This document shows positions 19,191-28,324 of a stretch of 64,000 nucleotides of DNA, in pieces (within the stretch, counting starts at the first letter, position 1; every line of letters starts with the position of its first letter). Below the pieces are notes generated by a model that was not told the origin of the DNA, searched no databases, and worked only from the letters and a program-made list of their open reading frames with translations. A program made the translations under genes and the position numbers. Source of the stretch: Paenibacillus sp. TCA20 (GTDB taxonomy: Bacteria; Bacillota; Bacilli; Paenibacillales; Paenibacillaceae); NCBI RefSeq assembly GCF_000732325.1, contig NZ_BBIW01000011.1, positions 1 through 64,000 on the forward strand, given 5' to 3'.

Positions 19191-21352
19191 CTTAACAGCA
19201 CCTCCTGATAGACTTCGTGGATAAATATGAGCAGCTCGTTCGTAAGACCAATGACAAGAAAGATCAAGACTGCGAGTACGATGAGCGCAAATAGGCTCAT
19301 TATTATATTCAGTAAGGTTTCCCCTACGGTGTAATTGTGTAAGGACTGTACCATCCAAATGAACAGAAATACGAGCCAGATGTACATTCCGAGCCGAAGA
19401 TAATCGTAAATTGCACCTTCTGCGTGTGTCATGACATTGGATAAGGCAGCCAGCGGTACACCAATGAGAATAAATGGAGTTAGTGCATAGGCACTGCCGA
19501 CAAACACATCCTTGAAGCGCCCTTCTCCCCTGTAAATGGAGCTGATCAGATAATTACTTACTACCCAGCCGCACCACAGCCCCAGGAACGGGAGCAGTAC
19601 CGAAGTTACTGTAATCGAAGAGGGCGGAACCGGATTAAACGCAAAGCTCGTCATCTGTTCAGACAATAGGAGCGCACCGCCCGTCAGTACCAGCAGAATA
19701 CACGCACTTACATACCCGCCTTTATTCTCAAACCTCAAAGCCGTAAACCCGTCGATGGGATGTCTTAGAATGACAAAAGCCTGTTTTATTTGTGAGAACA
19801 ACACATACCTGTTATCCATTCGGTCTGAGAAGCCTTCGATCATCCGTGGTGTTCTTCCTCTAGCCAGTCGATTGACAAAGAATATGAGAACCGCTGCAAC
19901 GACGAGCAGGGTAGCAAAGAAGGAGAATCGGGCCTGGAACCACTGCAGCCGTATCTGCCAGAAGGACTCTGAATACCCTGTGTCGTTCCCCGCAGCTTTG
20001 AACAGCCTCGCGGCCTCCTCGTAGTCCCCCTTCTTGTATGCGACCTGAGCCAGACCTAGAATGGCCGGCAAATATTGTTCATTCAAACGCAGGACTTCCT
20101 TCCAGGGCTCTTCACTATCCAGATATCTGCCCTCCTGGGTTAAGCGGTTTGCTTCATGCACCATTGCCCCGAACTCCGACAGACGATAGGCTTGCAGCAT
20201 GCTTTCCTGACTGTCGAGCACATATATTTCACCTTTGGAATTCATATCAATCGCCACAGGTGTCTTAATTAAACCAAGCTGGGATGAAGCAGCGGATGAA
20301 GGTCCGCCGAAGTAAAAGAGCAGATTCCCGTTCGCATCATACTGGCTCAAATAGGTGTAATAGGAATCAACGACTGTAAAATTCCCCTCCGGATCGACTG
20401 CGACATCGACAAGCTGGGGAGGGGTCGTAATTCCGTCAACATAACGTATGTCATACCAGTTATACTCCCCGAAGCTCTGCTTCGCTGTCCCGAATTTATT
20501 GTACTGAGCAAGAATATTCTCACCCTGAAAATTCAGCTTCTTAATCTGCTCGGCTTCAACCGCAGCACCGTTCGTTACGGTATAGATGAATCCTCCGTCA
20601 TCGATTGCAAGATTGTTCACAGCTGGAGGAATTTTGCTCGTTTCATTTTCATACATTTCCCGTGTGTAAAGAGCTCTTTTTAAGGAATCTATGAAAGAAA
20701 AGGGGGCTGAATTGGCTCCATAAAATCTTTGAAATTCCCCATCCGGGTTAAGCTGCACCAGCCCGTAATATCCGCCCATCGTGACAATATACATGTATCC
20801 TCGCTTGTCTGCTGCCACCTTGATAGGATCAAATTTCAGCTCCTCCGGTACATTGCCGGACTCAGGACGCTTGTATTCTTTCAGCAGCTGGCCTGAAGAT
20901 GACAATCGAACCACGCGCTTATTTCCCGTATCCGCGATGAGAAGATCCCCCTGATCATCTACAAATACACCTTGAGGCGCATTCAGCGGATCCTCTGCCA
21001 GCTCATAATACCTTTGAAAATTTCCGTCTTTATCAAATTTCACAATCCGATTGTTACCCGTATCTGCCACATAAATTTCATCAGACGCACTGATATAAAC
21101 ATCCGAAGGCTTCTGCATCGGTGAAGCCACGTATTGTCCCGGATGGTCTGGATCGGGTGCCGCGAGATCCTTGCCTATCATTCTGAAAGGGGTGTATGCC
21201 GGCTGGGTATCCATCTGATGTCCATAGCTGTCTTTTGTAAACGTGCCGTAGGTTACATCGGCCCATGCTGTATATGGAACCTGCACCGCAGCCAGAATCA
21301 GTGCCACAGTAAGGACAGACAGCCATACACGTAATCCACAGTTAAACTTCAT
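19187..21352 (-). CDS. NHL-repeat, TPR and Yip1-domain membrane protein
   Basis: A 721-residue protein. Signal sequence 1-31 (ending AWA), then an NHL-type beta-propeller (about 75-395) with repeated units such as VYISASDEIYVADTGNNRIVKF and VFVDDQGDLLIADTGNKRVVRL. A TPR-like helical stretch follows (EEPWKEVLRLNEQYLPAILGL, about 410-460), then one helix and a Yip1-like domain with about five helices (about 535-715). The propeller would lie outside the membrane. Role unknown; location between transporter genes suggests a structural or sensing part of the glycan uptake complex. AAAGGAGG precedes the ATG, and the end overlaps the DUF5696 start by 4 bases. Confidence 0.82.
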   Translation of the reverse strand: MKFNCGLRVWLSVLTVALILAAVQVPYTAWADVTYGTFTKDSYGHQMDTQPAYTPFRMIGKDLAAPDPDHPGQYVASPMQKPSDVYISASDEIYVADTGNNRIVKFDKDGNFQRYYELAEDPLNAPQGVFVDDQGDLLIADTGNKRVVRLSSSGQLLKEYKRPESGNVPEELKFDPIKVAADKRGYMYIVTMGGYYGLVQLNPDGEFQRFYGANSAPFSFIDSLKRALYTREMYENETSKIPPAVNNLAIDDGGFIYTVTNGAAVEAEQIKKLNFQGENILAQYNKFGTAKQSFGEYNWYDIRYVDGITTPPQLVDVAVDPEGNFTVVDSYYTYLSQYDANGNLLFYFGGPSSAASSQLGLIKTPVAIDMNSKGEIYVLDSQESMLQAYRLSEFGAMVHEANRLTQEGRYLDSEEPWKEVLRLNEQYLPAILGLAQVAYKKGDYEEAARLFKAAGNDTGYSESFWQIRLQWFQARFSFFATLLVVAAVLIFFVNRLARGRTPRMIEGFSDRMDNRYVLFSQIKQAFVILRHPIDGFTALRFENKGGYVSACILLVLTGGALLLSEQMTSFAFNPVPPSSITVTSVLLPFLGLWCGWVVSNYLISSIYRGEGRFKDVFVGSAYALTPFILIGVPLAALSNVMTHAEGAIYDYLRLGMYIWLVFLFIWMVQSLHNYTVGETLLNIIMSLFALIVLAVLIFLVIGLTNELLIFIHEVYQEVLLR

Positions 21353-21372
21353 ACCGATCCTCCTTTCCTTCG

Positions 21373-22293
21373 CTACTTGATGCCGGAGTGCGACATCGTG
21401 GCAATCACCTTGCGCTGGAAGAATAGAAACATAATCAGTGTAGGCAAGAACATGATGAGTGCAGCTGCTGCCGCTGCCGTCTGTCTGGCAACCGAGTTGG
21501 CAAGGTTCTGGGTAAGCGTCGACAGAAAGAACGGAAATGTCTTCATCGCATCGTCCTGCATAAATAGTGTTGATGTAGATACATCGCTCCAGATGGACTG
21601 GAAGGAGAGGATGGCGACGGTGGCACAGGCTGGTAGCGTAATCGGAATAATAATTCTCGCGAAGATGGTGAACTCTCTGGCACCGTCCATTTTACCTGCT
21701 TCAATCAGCTCATTCGGAACCTGATCCATAAACTGCTTCATCAGAAATACACCTACAGTGCTCGCAATATGAGGCAGGATGTGTGCCCAATACGTGTTCA
21801 TAATACCGAGATTTGCGACAACCACATATCTGGGAATATTAATGGCCTCCTGCACAAACATCAGGGACACAACGATAATCGAGAACAACAGCTTGTGGCC
21901 CGGAAATTTGTGCTTCGAGAGCGGATAAGCGCAGAGAGCGCTTACAATAACGACGCTGCCTGTTCCGATGACACCCACAACGATGCTGTTAAACAAATAT
22001 CGAGAAGCAGGAATAACGGCATCCCGGGTCATCACGAACAGCTCGGTAAAGTTACTCAAGGTCGGCTGCCGGACAAAAATATTCGGAGGGAAAATAAACA
22101 GCTCCGAGTACGGCTTCAGCGCATGGTTTATGATGTAAATGATCGGTACCAGCATCAACACAGCGAATATACCGAGCAGAAGCGTCAAGATCAGCTGCGT
22201 CCTGTCCATACGCCGAAGCCAGGATTTGCGGTTCATGGCAGGCCGTTTAGCTGACTTCTTCGATCCATCCTTTGCGGCATGGTCCATATTCAT
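21373..22293 (-). CDS. Carbohydrate ABC transporter permease (MalG-type), pair 1
   Basis: A 306-residue permease with six helices and the EAA loop IEAGKMDGAREFTIFARIIIPITLP. A basic N-terminus (KKSAKRPAMNRKSWLRR) is cytoplasmic. Start overlaps the stop of the MalF-type gene by 4 bases (22290-22293), typical for a tightly coupled permease pair. Imports an oligosaccharide together with the MalF-type subunit, the 997-residue binding protein and the ATPase. Confidence 0.94.
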   Translation of the reverse strand: MNMDHAAKDGSKKSAKRPAMNRKSWLRRMDRTQLILTLLLGIFAVLMLVPIIYIINHALKPYSELFIFPPNIFVRQPTLSNFTELFVMTRDAVIPASRYLFNSIVVGVIGTGSVVIVSALCAYPLSKHKFPGHKLLFSIIVVSLMFVQEAINIPRYVVVANLGIMNTYWAHILPHIASTVGVFLMKQFMDQVPNELIEAGKMDGAREFTIFARIIIPITLPACATVAILSFQSIWSDVSTSTLFMQDDAMKTFPFFLSTLTQNLANSVARQTAAAAAALIMFLPTLIMFLFFQRKVIATMSHSGIK

Positions 22294-23270
22294 TCCCCCT
22301 TCGTACCAAACAATCTCCAGCTGAGCCTGTTGAATATACAGATTGTAATGAGCAGAACAACGGACAAGGCTGCTGCGTAGCCCATCTCAAACCGGACCAG
22401 CCCATAATCATCAATGTGATTGACGAGGGTATGCCCTGCATATTCAGGCGTCGGCTTGGTCTGGGACAGCTGTTCACCAATGGCCCCTGCCTTGAACGCA
22501 GATACAATGGCCATAACGGAAGCAAACAGCATTTGCGGCCGCATGTAAGGAATCGTAATATACCAGATTTCCTGCAATCTGCTCTTGATTCCGTCAAGCC
22601 GCCCGGCCTCATAGAGCGTCTCATCAACGTTCAGAATACCGGCCAGCATCGCAAGGAAGCCTACGCCCATACTGGACCACAAGGTGACGATAATCATGGA
22701 ATTCATCAAGTAGGCCGGATCAAGCACCCATAGCTGCGGTTCATCAATGATGCCAAGTCGAAGTAAGAAGCTGTTCAAGTAGCCGATGCGATCTCCGGAC
22801 AGCAGCGGCTGCCATATGATCTGCATTACCACGCCTCCGGTTAACGAGGGAGCATAGATCGCCAGCACGAACCACAGTCGAATTTTGTCTGGAATCTGAG
22901 CAATCAGCCAGGCGAGAATAAAGGATAGAATCAAGCCGCCTGGACCGACCAGCACCGCAAATTTGATCGTATTCGGAATTGCGTGCTTCAGAAATAAGGT
23001 ATCCTGTGAAAAAATATATTCATAGTTATCCCAGCCGATAAACTTCGGGAATTGGATGGTGTTGAAATCCGTGAAGCTAAGCCCAAACGCAGCCAGCACA
23101 GGCAGCAGAATAAAGAGCATAAAAGCGATGACGAAGGGAGAGATAAACAGGTAAGAAAGCCGGTATTTCCATATCTCCCTAAACAGCCCTGCAATACGAT
23201 TGCTGCTGGTCTTTTGCTGTTTCGCTGGCGGTGTTACTGACTTAGATAGCTCTGCCTCATGGGTTGACAT
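22290..23270 (-). CDS. Sugar ABC transporter permease (MalF-type), pair 1
   Basis: A 326-residue permease of the MalF/UgpA group with about six helices. The EAA loop is YEAGRLDGIKSRLQEIWYITIPYM. Its start overlaps the end of the binding-protein gene by 14 bases and its stop overlaps the MalG-type gene by 4, so all three are translationally linked. Confidence 0.94.
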   Translation of the reverse strand: MSTHEAELSKSVTPPAKQQKTSSNRIAGLFREIWKYRLSYLFISPFVIAFMLFILLPVLAAFGLSFTDFNTIQFPKFIGWDNYEYIFSQDTLFLKHAIPNTIKFAVLVGPGGLILSFILAWLIAQIPDKIRLWFVLAIYAPSLTGGVVMQIIWQPLLSGDRIGYLNSFLLRLGIIDEPQLWVLDPAYLMNSMIIVTLWSSMGVGFLAMLAGILNVDETLYEAGRLDGIKSRLQEIWYITIPYMRPQMLFASVMAIVSAFKAGAIGEQLSQTKPTPEYAGHTLVNHIDDYGLVRFEMGYAAALSVVLLITICIFNRLSWRLFGTKGE

Positions 23271-26250
23271 ACCTATCCACTCCCTTCCAAGGCTCTGTCA
23301 CCTGCGGTGGATCGTAAGTATCGACTATGCTGCCTTGATCATCGATAAAATCAAACTCCCGTGCTTTACGCCAAATCTCACGATCCATGCCAAGAATGCC
23401 CTCTTCCAGCGCATCACGGTAATTTTGTCCGCTCAGCACGGTTCGGTTCCAAGCATTCATGACTTCACGCGGGATAAAATAAGAGCCTGGTATGTTCGCC
23501 ATATCCTTGTACCAACGCCACTGCTCCAGCATGACGGCAAGCTCTTCCTCGTTCCATGGCAGTCCTGTAAAGGCTTCAAGATTCGCCGTATTCCAGCGGA
23601 ACGCGACTCCATAGAATCCTTCCAGATCATTCCCGAATCGCTGCTGCGTCTCACTCGACAGCCACCACTGTAGAAACTGCCAGGCTTCCTCTTTAAGATC
23701 GCTGTTTGAGAAGATCGCTGCCGCGGTCTGATTTCCACCTGTCCAGCGCTCTACTTCTCCACGCTCACTCACTGTTCCCGGCAGCGGCGCCATTCCCCAC
23801 CAGCCATCCAGCTCCGGTGCCGCTACACGCATCTGCAAATAAAAGTTGAAATCGGCGATCCCGATCGGCATATCTCCATCACGGAAATGCTGGTAGAAGC
23901 TTGGGACTTGCTGCTCAATCCCGTACACGGTAAACAGGTCGGTCATGAGCTTGAAGCCGGTAAACGCCTCCGGTGAATCAAGCGCTGTCTTCATTCCATC
24001 TGCCGTATAAAACTCAGCACCATACTGATATAGGAAGGTCATATAATCGTTATACGGAATGTGAAAGTTATATCCGTTCTGCTGCAAGGTTGGCAGCATC
24101 TCGATGACATCCTCCCATGTATCGGGCACGCCAAGCCCCAGCTTCTGTAGAATATCCTTGCGATAATAGAGCACCTGAAACCGCTGAGTTTCCGGGAGTG
24201 CATAATAACCGTCAGCAAAATAGTAGGGCAGTGTAGAGCCCGGTGAATACTGCTCGAATAAGTCATCAAACCCCGGATAATCCGACAAATCCTCTACTGC
24301 CCCGCGAATGGCCAATTCAATCGGCCTACCTTCCGTCATTCCCAGCGCAATATCCGGAGATTTACCGGCCGCATTCGCCATTACCAGTAGATTTTCATCT
24401 GGAAGAAGATCCACTTGAACTTCAATGCCTGTCTCCGGTGTAAAATATTGATCCGCCATCTCCTGTATCAGATTGACATAGTCACGACCATAGTTGACCC
24501 ATATATTCAGCACCTCGTCCTCACTGGACGACAGCCTGTTGTCTGAACTAAAGGAATGAAAGAATGAAGAGGTATTTCTTAATGTCTTCTCTCCCCAATT
24601 CGCTTCCATTCTCGGAAACGCTGTGCCTGCCGGAGCAATATATAACTTGTCGAGTGCCATAGGTGCAGCCGTAAGGCTCGCTGTGATGGAGGCAACCCGG
24701 GAAGATATGAGGCTGAGATCCTCCAGCTTGTATGGTATGTCATTTGGATAACGAAGAATATCCTCTATATCGGTTATTGCTGTAGACAAGGATTGTGAAT
24801 TTGCATCGGCTTCGCCATTCACTTCAAGCAGCATGGCCGCCATGCGCTCCAGCTTCTGTTTAATCTCCTCTGTCCTTGTAATGAGCTCCGGAAAATTCTC
24901 TTTGATCCTCCACGTTCGAGCTGTATCTTCTACTCCTCCGGTAATCGTGTTGATATTTTCAGACAAGTCCCTTATCAATGCGAGTACTTGTTCCTGTTCA
25001 TTAAGCACCGGATTGTAAGGAGCATAGGTTGCAGCTAGTGTGAGGGTATGCTCCCCTTTCTCAAGGTATATTTCATAAGGCTCTTCCGCCGATGGACCGA
25101 TGACCACCCCCTGCCAGCTTGTTGAATAATTGATCGGGTAAGCCAGCAGCTCTTCGAAGGGCACCTGTCCGTCAATCATGATCTTGCGATACACCTTTTT
25201 GCTCGATTGGTAGCCTTGATAGGCTCTGATCCCGAGGTTATATCGCCCACTGTCCGGTATCGTGAAGCTCCAGGTTATTGCGCCGCCGCCATTCTGCCAG
25301 CGTGTTCCGCCAATCGCATTAAAAATCAGCTTATTGTCGGCATCCGGTGACATAAGCGGGTCCTGATCTGTCATCACTTGAATGGCTACATCATTTTTGG
25401 CCTGCATATTCTCGGCCTCGATGACGATGACTTCACTTCCGCTCGTATTCCCATTGTTCTCCGGCAGGGTCATCCGGAACTCCTCATAAGGAGGTATGGT
25501 TGTCGGCGGGACAAGCTCAATCTGATCGATAACGATAGGCGCAAAGGATTGAAGACGCAGCGTGTGTTTGCCTTCGGTCAGCTTCCACTTCAGCGGCAGA
25601 GAACTGGTACCCTCCGCATCCTGAAATGACTGTCTCATCCACTGATTCTGTTCAATCGGCCTTGGTCTGATATGATTTCCCTTCTCATCCGTCTTGAAAG
25701 GGAGCTCATCCCTGAATATTCTTGCAAATTCAATCGCCCTTGCCTCATTGAACACATATTCACCGTCAAAGGATACGGCCATCGTTGTCGGCCGGTAGCT
25801 CTGATAAACAGCGTCCTCATCAATCAAGGCGTGATAAGTCAGTGCCATTTCATACATTCCCTCGGCAGGAACTTCAATGTCATACTCGATCCATTCTGTC
25901 CGGTTATTGTTCCAGATCAGCACATCCTCCTTGCCTGCGTAAGAGCCTGTAGATACACTAGCCCCTTCGGATTGACCTGAGAGTCTTGTGCCGGGTACAA
26001 GAATGGACTCACGGGCAGACGGAACTCCTGCTTCCTCCCATGTACGAGAAACGTCCATATAATAGGGTTCGAATGCGCTTTCAATTATGGGATTAACAGG
26101 AGTCTCTCCTTCTTCCTCCAAACCTTGCAAGGCATCGGTAGCAGCAGCGGAGGCAGGCCGAGTGACAGAAGAGCTTGCGTACGGAAAGGTGCCCGCAAAC
26201 AGCATGACTCCAAGCAGAAGAATAAGGGAAATATAGCGGATATGCTTCAT
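23257..26250 (-). CDS. Large binding protein: two CBM-like modules plus family 1 SBP
   Basis: A 997-residue exported protein. Signal peptide 1-36 (ends ASA) without a lipobox Cys. Residues about 55-245 and 270-420 form two beta-sandwich carbohydrate-binding-like modules (TEWIEYDIEVPAEGMYEMAL; VIVIEAENMQ and ITWSFTIPDSGRYNLGIRAY). A helical linker (about 425-540) leads to a family 1 solute-binding domain (about 575-990: NIWVNYGRDYVNLIQEM, YYALPETQRFQVLYYRKDIL). Normal SBPs are about 450 residues, so the N-terminal half is an addition. How it stays at the membrane is unclear; possibly the signal helix is retained. It probably captures a polymer-bound or large oligosaccharide for permease pair 1, which follows directly. 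Confidence 0.85.
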   Translation of the reverse strand: MKHIRYISLILLLGVMLFAGTFPYASSSVTRPASAAATDALQGLEEEGETPVNPIIESAFEPYYMDVSRTWEEAGVPSARESILVPGTRLSGQSEGASVSTGSYAGKEDVLIWNNNRTEWIEYDIEVPAEGMYEMALTYHALIDEDAVYQSYRPTTMAVSFDGEYVFNEARAIEFARIFRDELPFKTDEKGNHIRPRPIEQNQWMRQSFQDAEGTSSLPLKWKLTEGKHTLRLQSFAPIVIDQIELVPPTTIPPYEEFRMTLPENNGNTSGSEVIVIEAENMQAKNDVAIQVMTDQDPLMSPDADNKLIFNAIGGTRWQNGGGAITWSFTIPDSGRYNLGIRAYQGYQSSKKVYRKIMIDGQVPFEELLAYPINYSTSWQGVVIGPSAEEPYEIYLEKGEHTLTLAATYAPYNPVLNEQEQVLALIRDLSENINTITGGVEDTARTWRIKENFPELITRTEEIKQKLERMAAMLLEVNGEADANSQSLSTAITDIEDILRYPNDIPYKLEDLSLISSRVASITASLTAAPMALDKLYIAPAGTAFPRMEANWGEKTLRNTSSFFHSFSSDNRLSSSEDEVLNIWVNYGRDYVNLIQEMADQYFTPETGIEVQVDLLPDENLLVMANAAGKSPDIALGMTEGRPIELAIRGAVEDLSDYPGFDDLFEQYSPGSTLPYYFADGYYALPETQRFQVLYYRKDILQKLGLGVPDTWEDVIEMLPTLQQNGYNFHIPYNDYMTFLYQYGAEFYTADGMKTALDSPEAFTGFKLMTDLFTVYGIEQQVPSFYQHFRDGDMPIGIADFNFYLQMRVAAPELDGWWGMAPLPGTVSERGEVERWTGGNQTAAAIFSNSDLKEEAWQFLQWWLSSETQQRFGNDLEGFYGVAFRWNTANLEAFTGLPWNEEELAVMLEQWRWYKDMANIPGSYFIPREVMNAWNRTVLSGQNYRDALEEGILGMDREIWRKAREFDFIDDQGSIVDTYDPPQVTEPWKGVDRYVNP

Positions 26251-26274
26251 ATTGCACCTCTCTTTTCCTGTATA

Positions 26275-27390
26275 TCAGCTGAACCTTTCACCCGTCGTTT
26301 TATCGAAAAATAATGCCTTGTTCATATCCATCGCCAGCCGTATCTCTGTCAACTCTTCCACATGCTCTCTCGGGTTCACCCTGGCAATCAGATCCTTGTC
26401 AGTTCCAATATCGACATATAAGTAGCGATCGGCACCCATGAGTTCACTGAACTGATGGGTACCTTGGAAAACAGCATGGGGAAAGGTCTCGAACATGATC
26501 GGTTCTATACTTATATTTTCCGGCCTGATGCCGAGGATCACGTACTTATTGACCCGGTTTCGCTTCCTCAAGGGAACAGCAGTGCTCTCGGGAATTACGA
26601 GACGATGCCTTCGCGTCTGAAATTCGAGCTGATTGTCCGCTTCTACAATTTTTCCTTCTATAAAATTCATCTGTGGCGAACCGATAAATCCTGCAACGAA
26701 CATATTCTGCGGATCATTGTATATCAGCTCCGGAGAATCCACCTGCTGTATAATGCCATCCTTCAGCACAATAATTCGGCTGCCCATCGTCATCGCTTCT
26801 GTCTGATCATGGGTTACATATATGGTTGTCACTCCGAGCTGTTTATGAAGCTTGATAATTTCTGTCCGCATATGAACTCTGAGCTTGGCATCCAGATTGG
26901 ACAGCGGCTCATCCATGAGGAACACCTGCGGATTGCGTACGATTGACCGGCCAAGGGCTACACGCTGGCGCTGCCCGCCGGACAGCTCCTTCGGCTTGCG
27001 GTCAAGATACGATTCTATCTCGAGAATTCTCGCTGCCCTCTTCACTGCCAAATCAATATCATGCTTTGGCATTTTGCGAAGCCTCAGTCCAAACGCGATA
27101 TTCTCATATACAGACATGTTCGGATACAGTGCATAGTTCTGGAACACCATGGAGATGTCTCTGTCTTTTGGCGGCAGCTGATTCACCATTTCGTCATCGA
27201 TCCAGATCTCGCCCTCTGAGATTTCCTCCAGCCCGGCAAGCATCCGAAGCGTCGTCGATTTGCCGCATCCCGATGGTCCAACAAACACGATGAATTCTCT
27301 GTCCGCTACTTCCAGATGAAAATCCTGTACGACGGGCTGCTGATCTTTGCCATATCTTTTGTACACATGGTTAAACAGGATTCGTGCCAT
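26275..27390 (-). CDS. Sugar ABC transporter ATPase (MsmX/UgpC type)
   Basis: A 371-residue nucleotide-binding subunit. Walker A GPSGCGKST (about residue 37), Q-loop, signature LSGGQRQRVALGRS, Walker B VFLMDEPLSNLD, switch His in YVTHDQTEA, then the C-terminal OB-fold (TOBE) regulatory domain. MsmX-type ATPases in Firmicutes can serve several permease pairs; here it is the only ATPase for the two pairs in its operon. ATG 27390 follows AGGAG by 7 bases; GTG 27393 also exists. First gene of the operon. Confidence 0.95.
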   Translation of the reverse strand: MARILFNHVYKRYGKDQQPVVQDFHLEVADREFIVFVGPSGCGKSTTLRMLAGLEEISEGEIWIDDEMVNQLPPKDRDISMVFQNYALYPNMSVYENIAFGLRLRKMPKHDIDLAVKRAARILEIESYLDRKPKELSGGQRQRVALGRSIVRNPQVFLMDEPLSNLDAKLRVHMRTEIIKLHKQLGVTTIYVTHDQTEAMTMGSRIIVLKDGIIQQVDSPELIYNDPQNMFVAGFIGSPQMNFIEGKIVEADNQLEFQTRRHRLVIPESTAVPLRKRNRVNKYVILGIRPENISIEPIMFETFPHAVFQGTHQFSELMGADRYLYVDIGTDKDLIARVNPREHVEELTEIRLAMDMNKALFFDKTTGERFS

Positions 27391-27552
27391 CACCCTTCTC
27401 CTCTCGTTTCATCCTCCATTTTCACTATGGGCTCCAGGCGAGCTTTCCTGCAATTCCATTATTTTGTATCTGTGAATAAACACTCTAATTTCGCTATTCG
27501 GTGTAGTTCGGATTGTTTCTGCTAGCCGATCAACCATTTGTATACATGACTA

Positions 27553-27563
27553 ACCGATTCGGT
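27553..27563. promoter_or_regulatory. Palindrome ACCGATTCGGT upstream of transporter operon
   Basis: Perfect 5-1-5 palindrome about 160 bases before the ATPase start, in an intergenic stretch of 235 bases that must hold the operon promoter. Possible operator; no clear -35/-10 pair could be assigned. Confidence 0.25.
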
Positions 27564-27580
27564 ATGTTTAGGTTCTCCAT

Positions 27581-27612
27581 AAAAAAAAGAATGCGGTGAA
27601 TACACGCATCCT
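27581..27612 (-). terminator. Rho-independent terminator of the DoxX/DUF4166 operon
   Basis: Minus strand: GGATGCG and CGCATTC pair (7 bp, one G-U), followed by eight T. It lies just after the DUF4166 stop. Confidence 0.85.
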
Positions 27613-27627
27613 TTGCTTGGAGATTCG

Positions 27628-28308
27628 CTATTCCCGCTTTTCCTCACGAACAGGCTTCACATGGGAAGGAATGCGGTCTTCGTGGATTGGGATATAGGCA
27701 GTATCGAAGCTTCCACTGTATCCGAATAAGGGACCCCAGGTATCATTTGTAACCTTCACATCAATTCGAAATTTATCCATTGAATCATCGTACCACTCCC
27801 TCACATCTGCTATTCCAGAGAACAGCATGGGAAAACGAAATCCGATGATCCCTTCATAAAAACGCTGCTCACCAGAGCGCAGTCTTAAGCCTCCTTCCGC
27901 ATCGACAGTCAGGTCAATGTCCACTGCCAGATGCTGATGCGTGCCTAAGTAATCTACAATTCGATTACGCTGTCCGCTATATACCATAGTCGCATCAAAT
28001 CTCCGTCGCTGCTGGCCAAAATCGTAGGTCCGGATCCAAGTCACGGTCTCTCTTCCGAATTGATCAAGATAAGCATAATTCTCAATCGTAAACGGCACAT
28101 TCGTCCCCTTCTGAGGAAACATAATATTCCGCCAGGTGCCGATATATAGAAAAGGAAGAGTATACATTCGCCCGTACCATACCGAATCCATGACTCCTGT
28201 CCCGATTGAAGCGATCCCGCTTGCGCTGTTAAACCCAAATCGCTTCTGAATTCGGGGATGGAGCTTCTCAAAATCAGTTCCTAATGCTGTCCGATAGATG
28301 GAATCCAT
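27628..28308 (-). CDS. DUF4166 domain protein
   Basis: A 226-residue soluble protein of the DUF4166 family, recognised by LHPRIQKRFG near the N-terminus and the repeated aromatic beta-strands (YGRMYTLPFLYIGTWRN, VTWIRTYDFGQQRRRFDATM). Function unknown. It follows the DoxX-like gene by 16 bases in the same operon; in Bacillales such genes often sit next to DoxX/SRPBCC genes. No signal peptide. Confidence 0.75.
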   Translation of the reverse strand: MDSIYRTALGTDFEKLHPRIQKRFGFNSASGIASIGTGVMDSVWYGRMYTLPFLYIGTWRNIMFPQKGTNVPFTIENYAYLDQFGRETVTWIRTYDFGQQRRRFDATMVYSGQRNRIVDYLGTHQHLAVDIDLTVDAEGGLRLRSGEQRFYEGIIGFRFPMLFSGIADVREWYDDSMDKFRIDVKVTNDTWGPLFGYSGSFDTAYIPIHEDRIPSHVKPVREEKRE

Positions 28309-28324
28309 TGGTTGTTCTCCTCTC

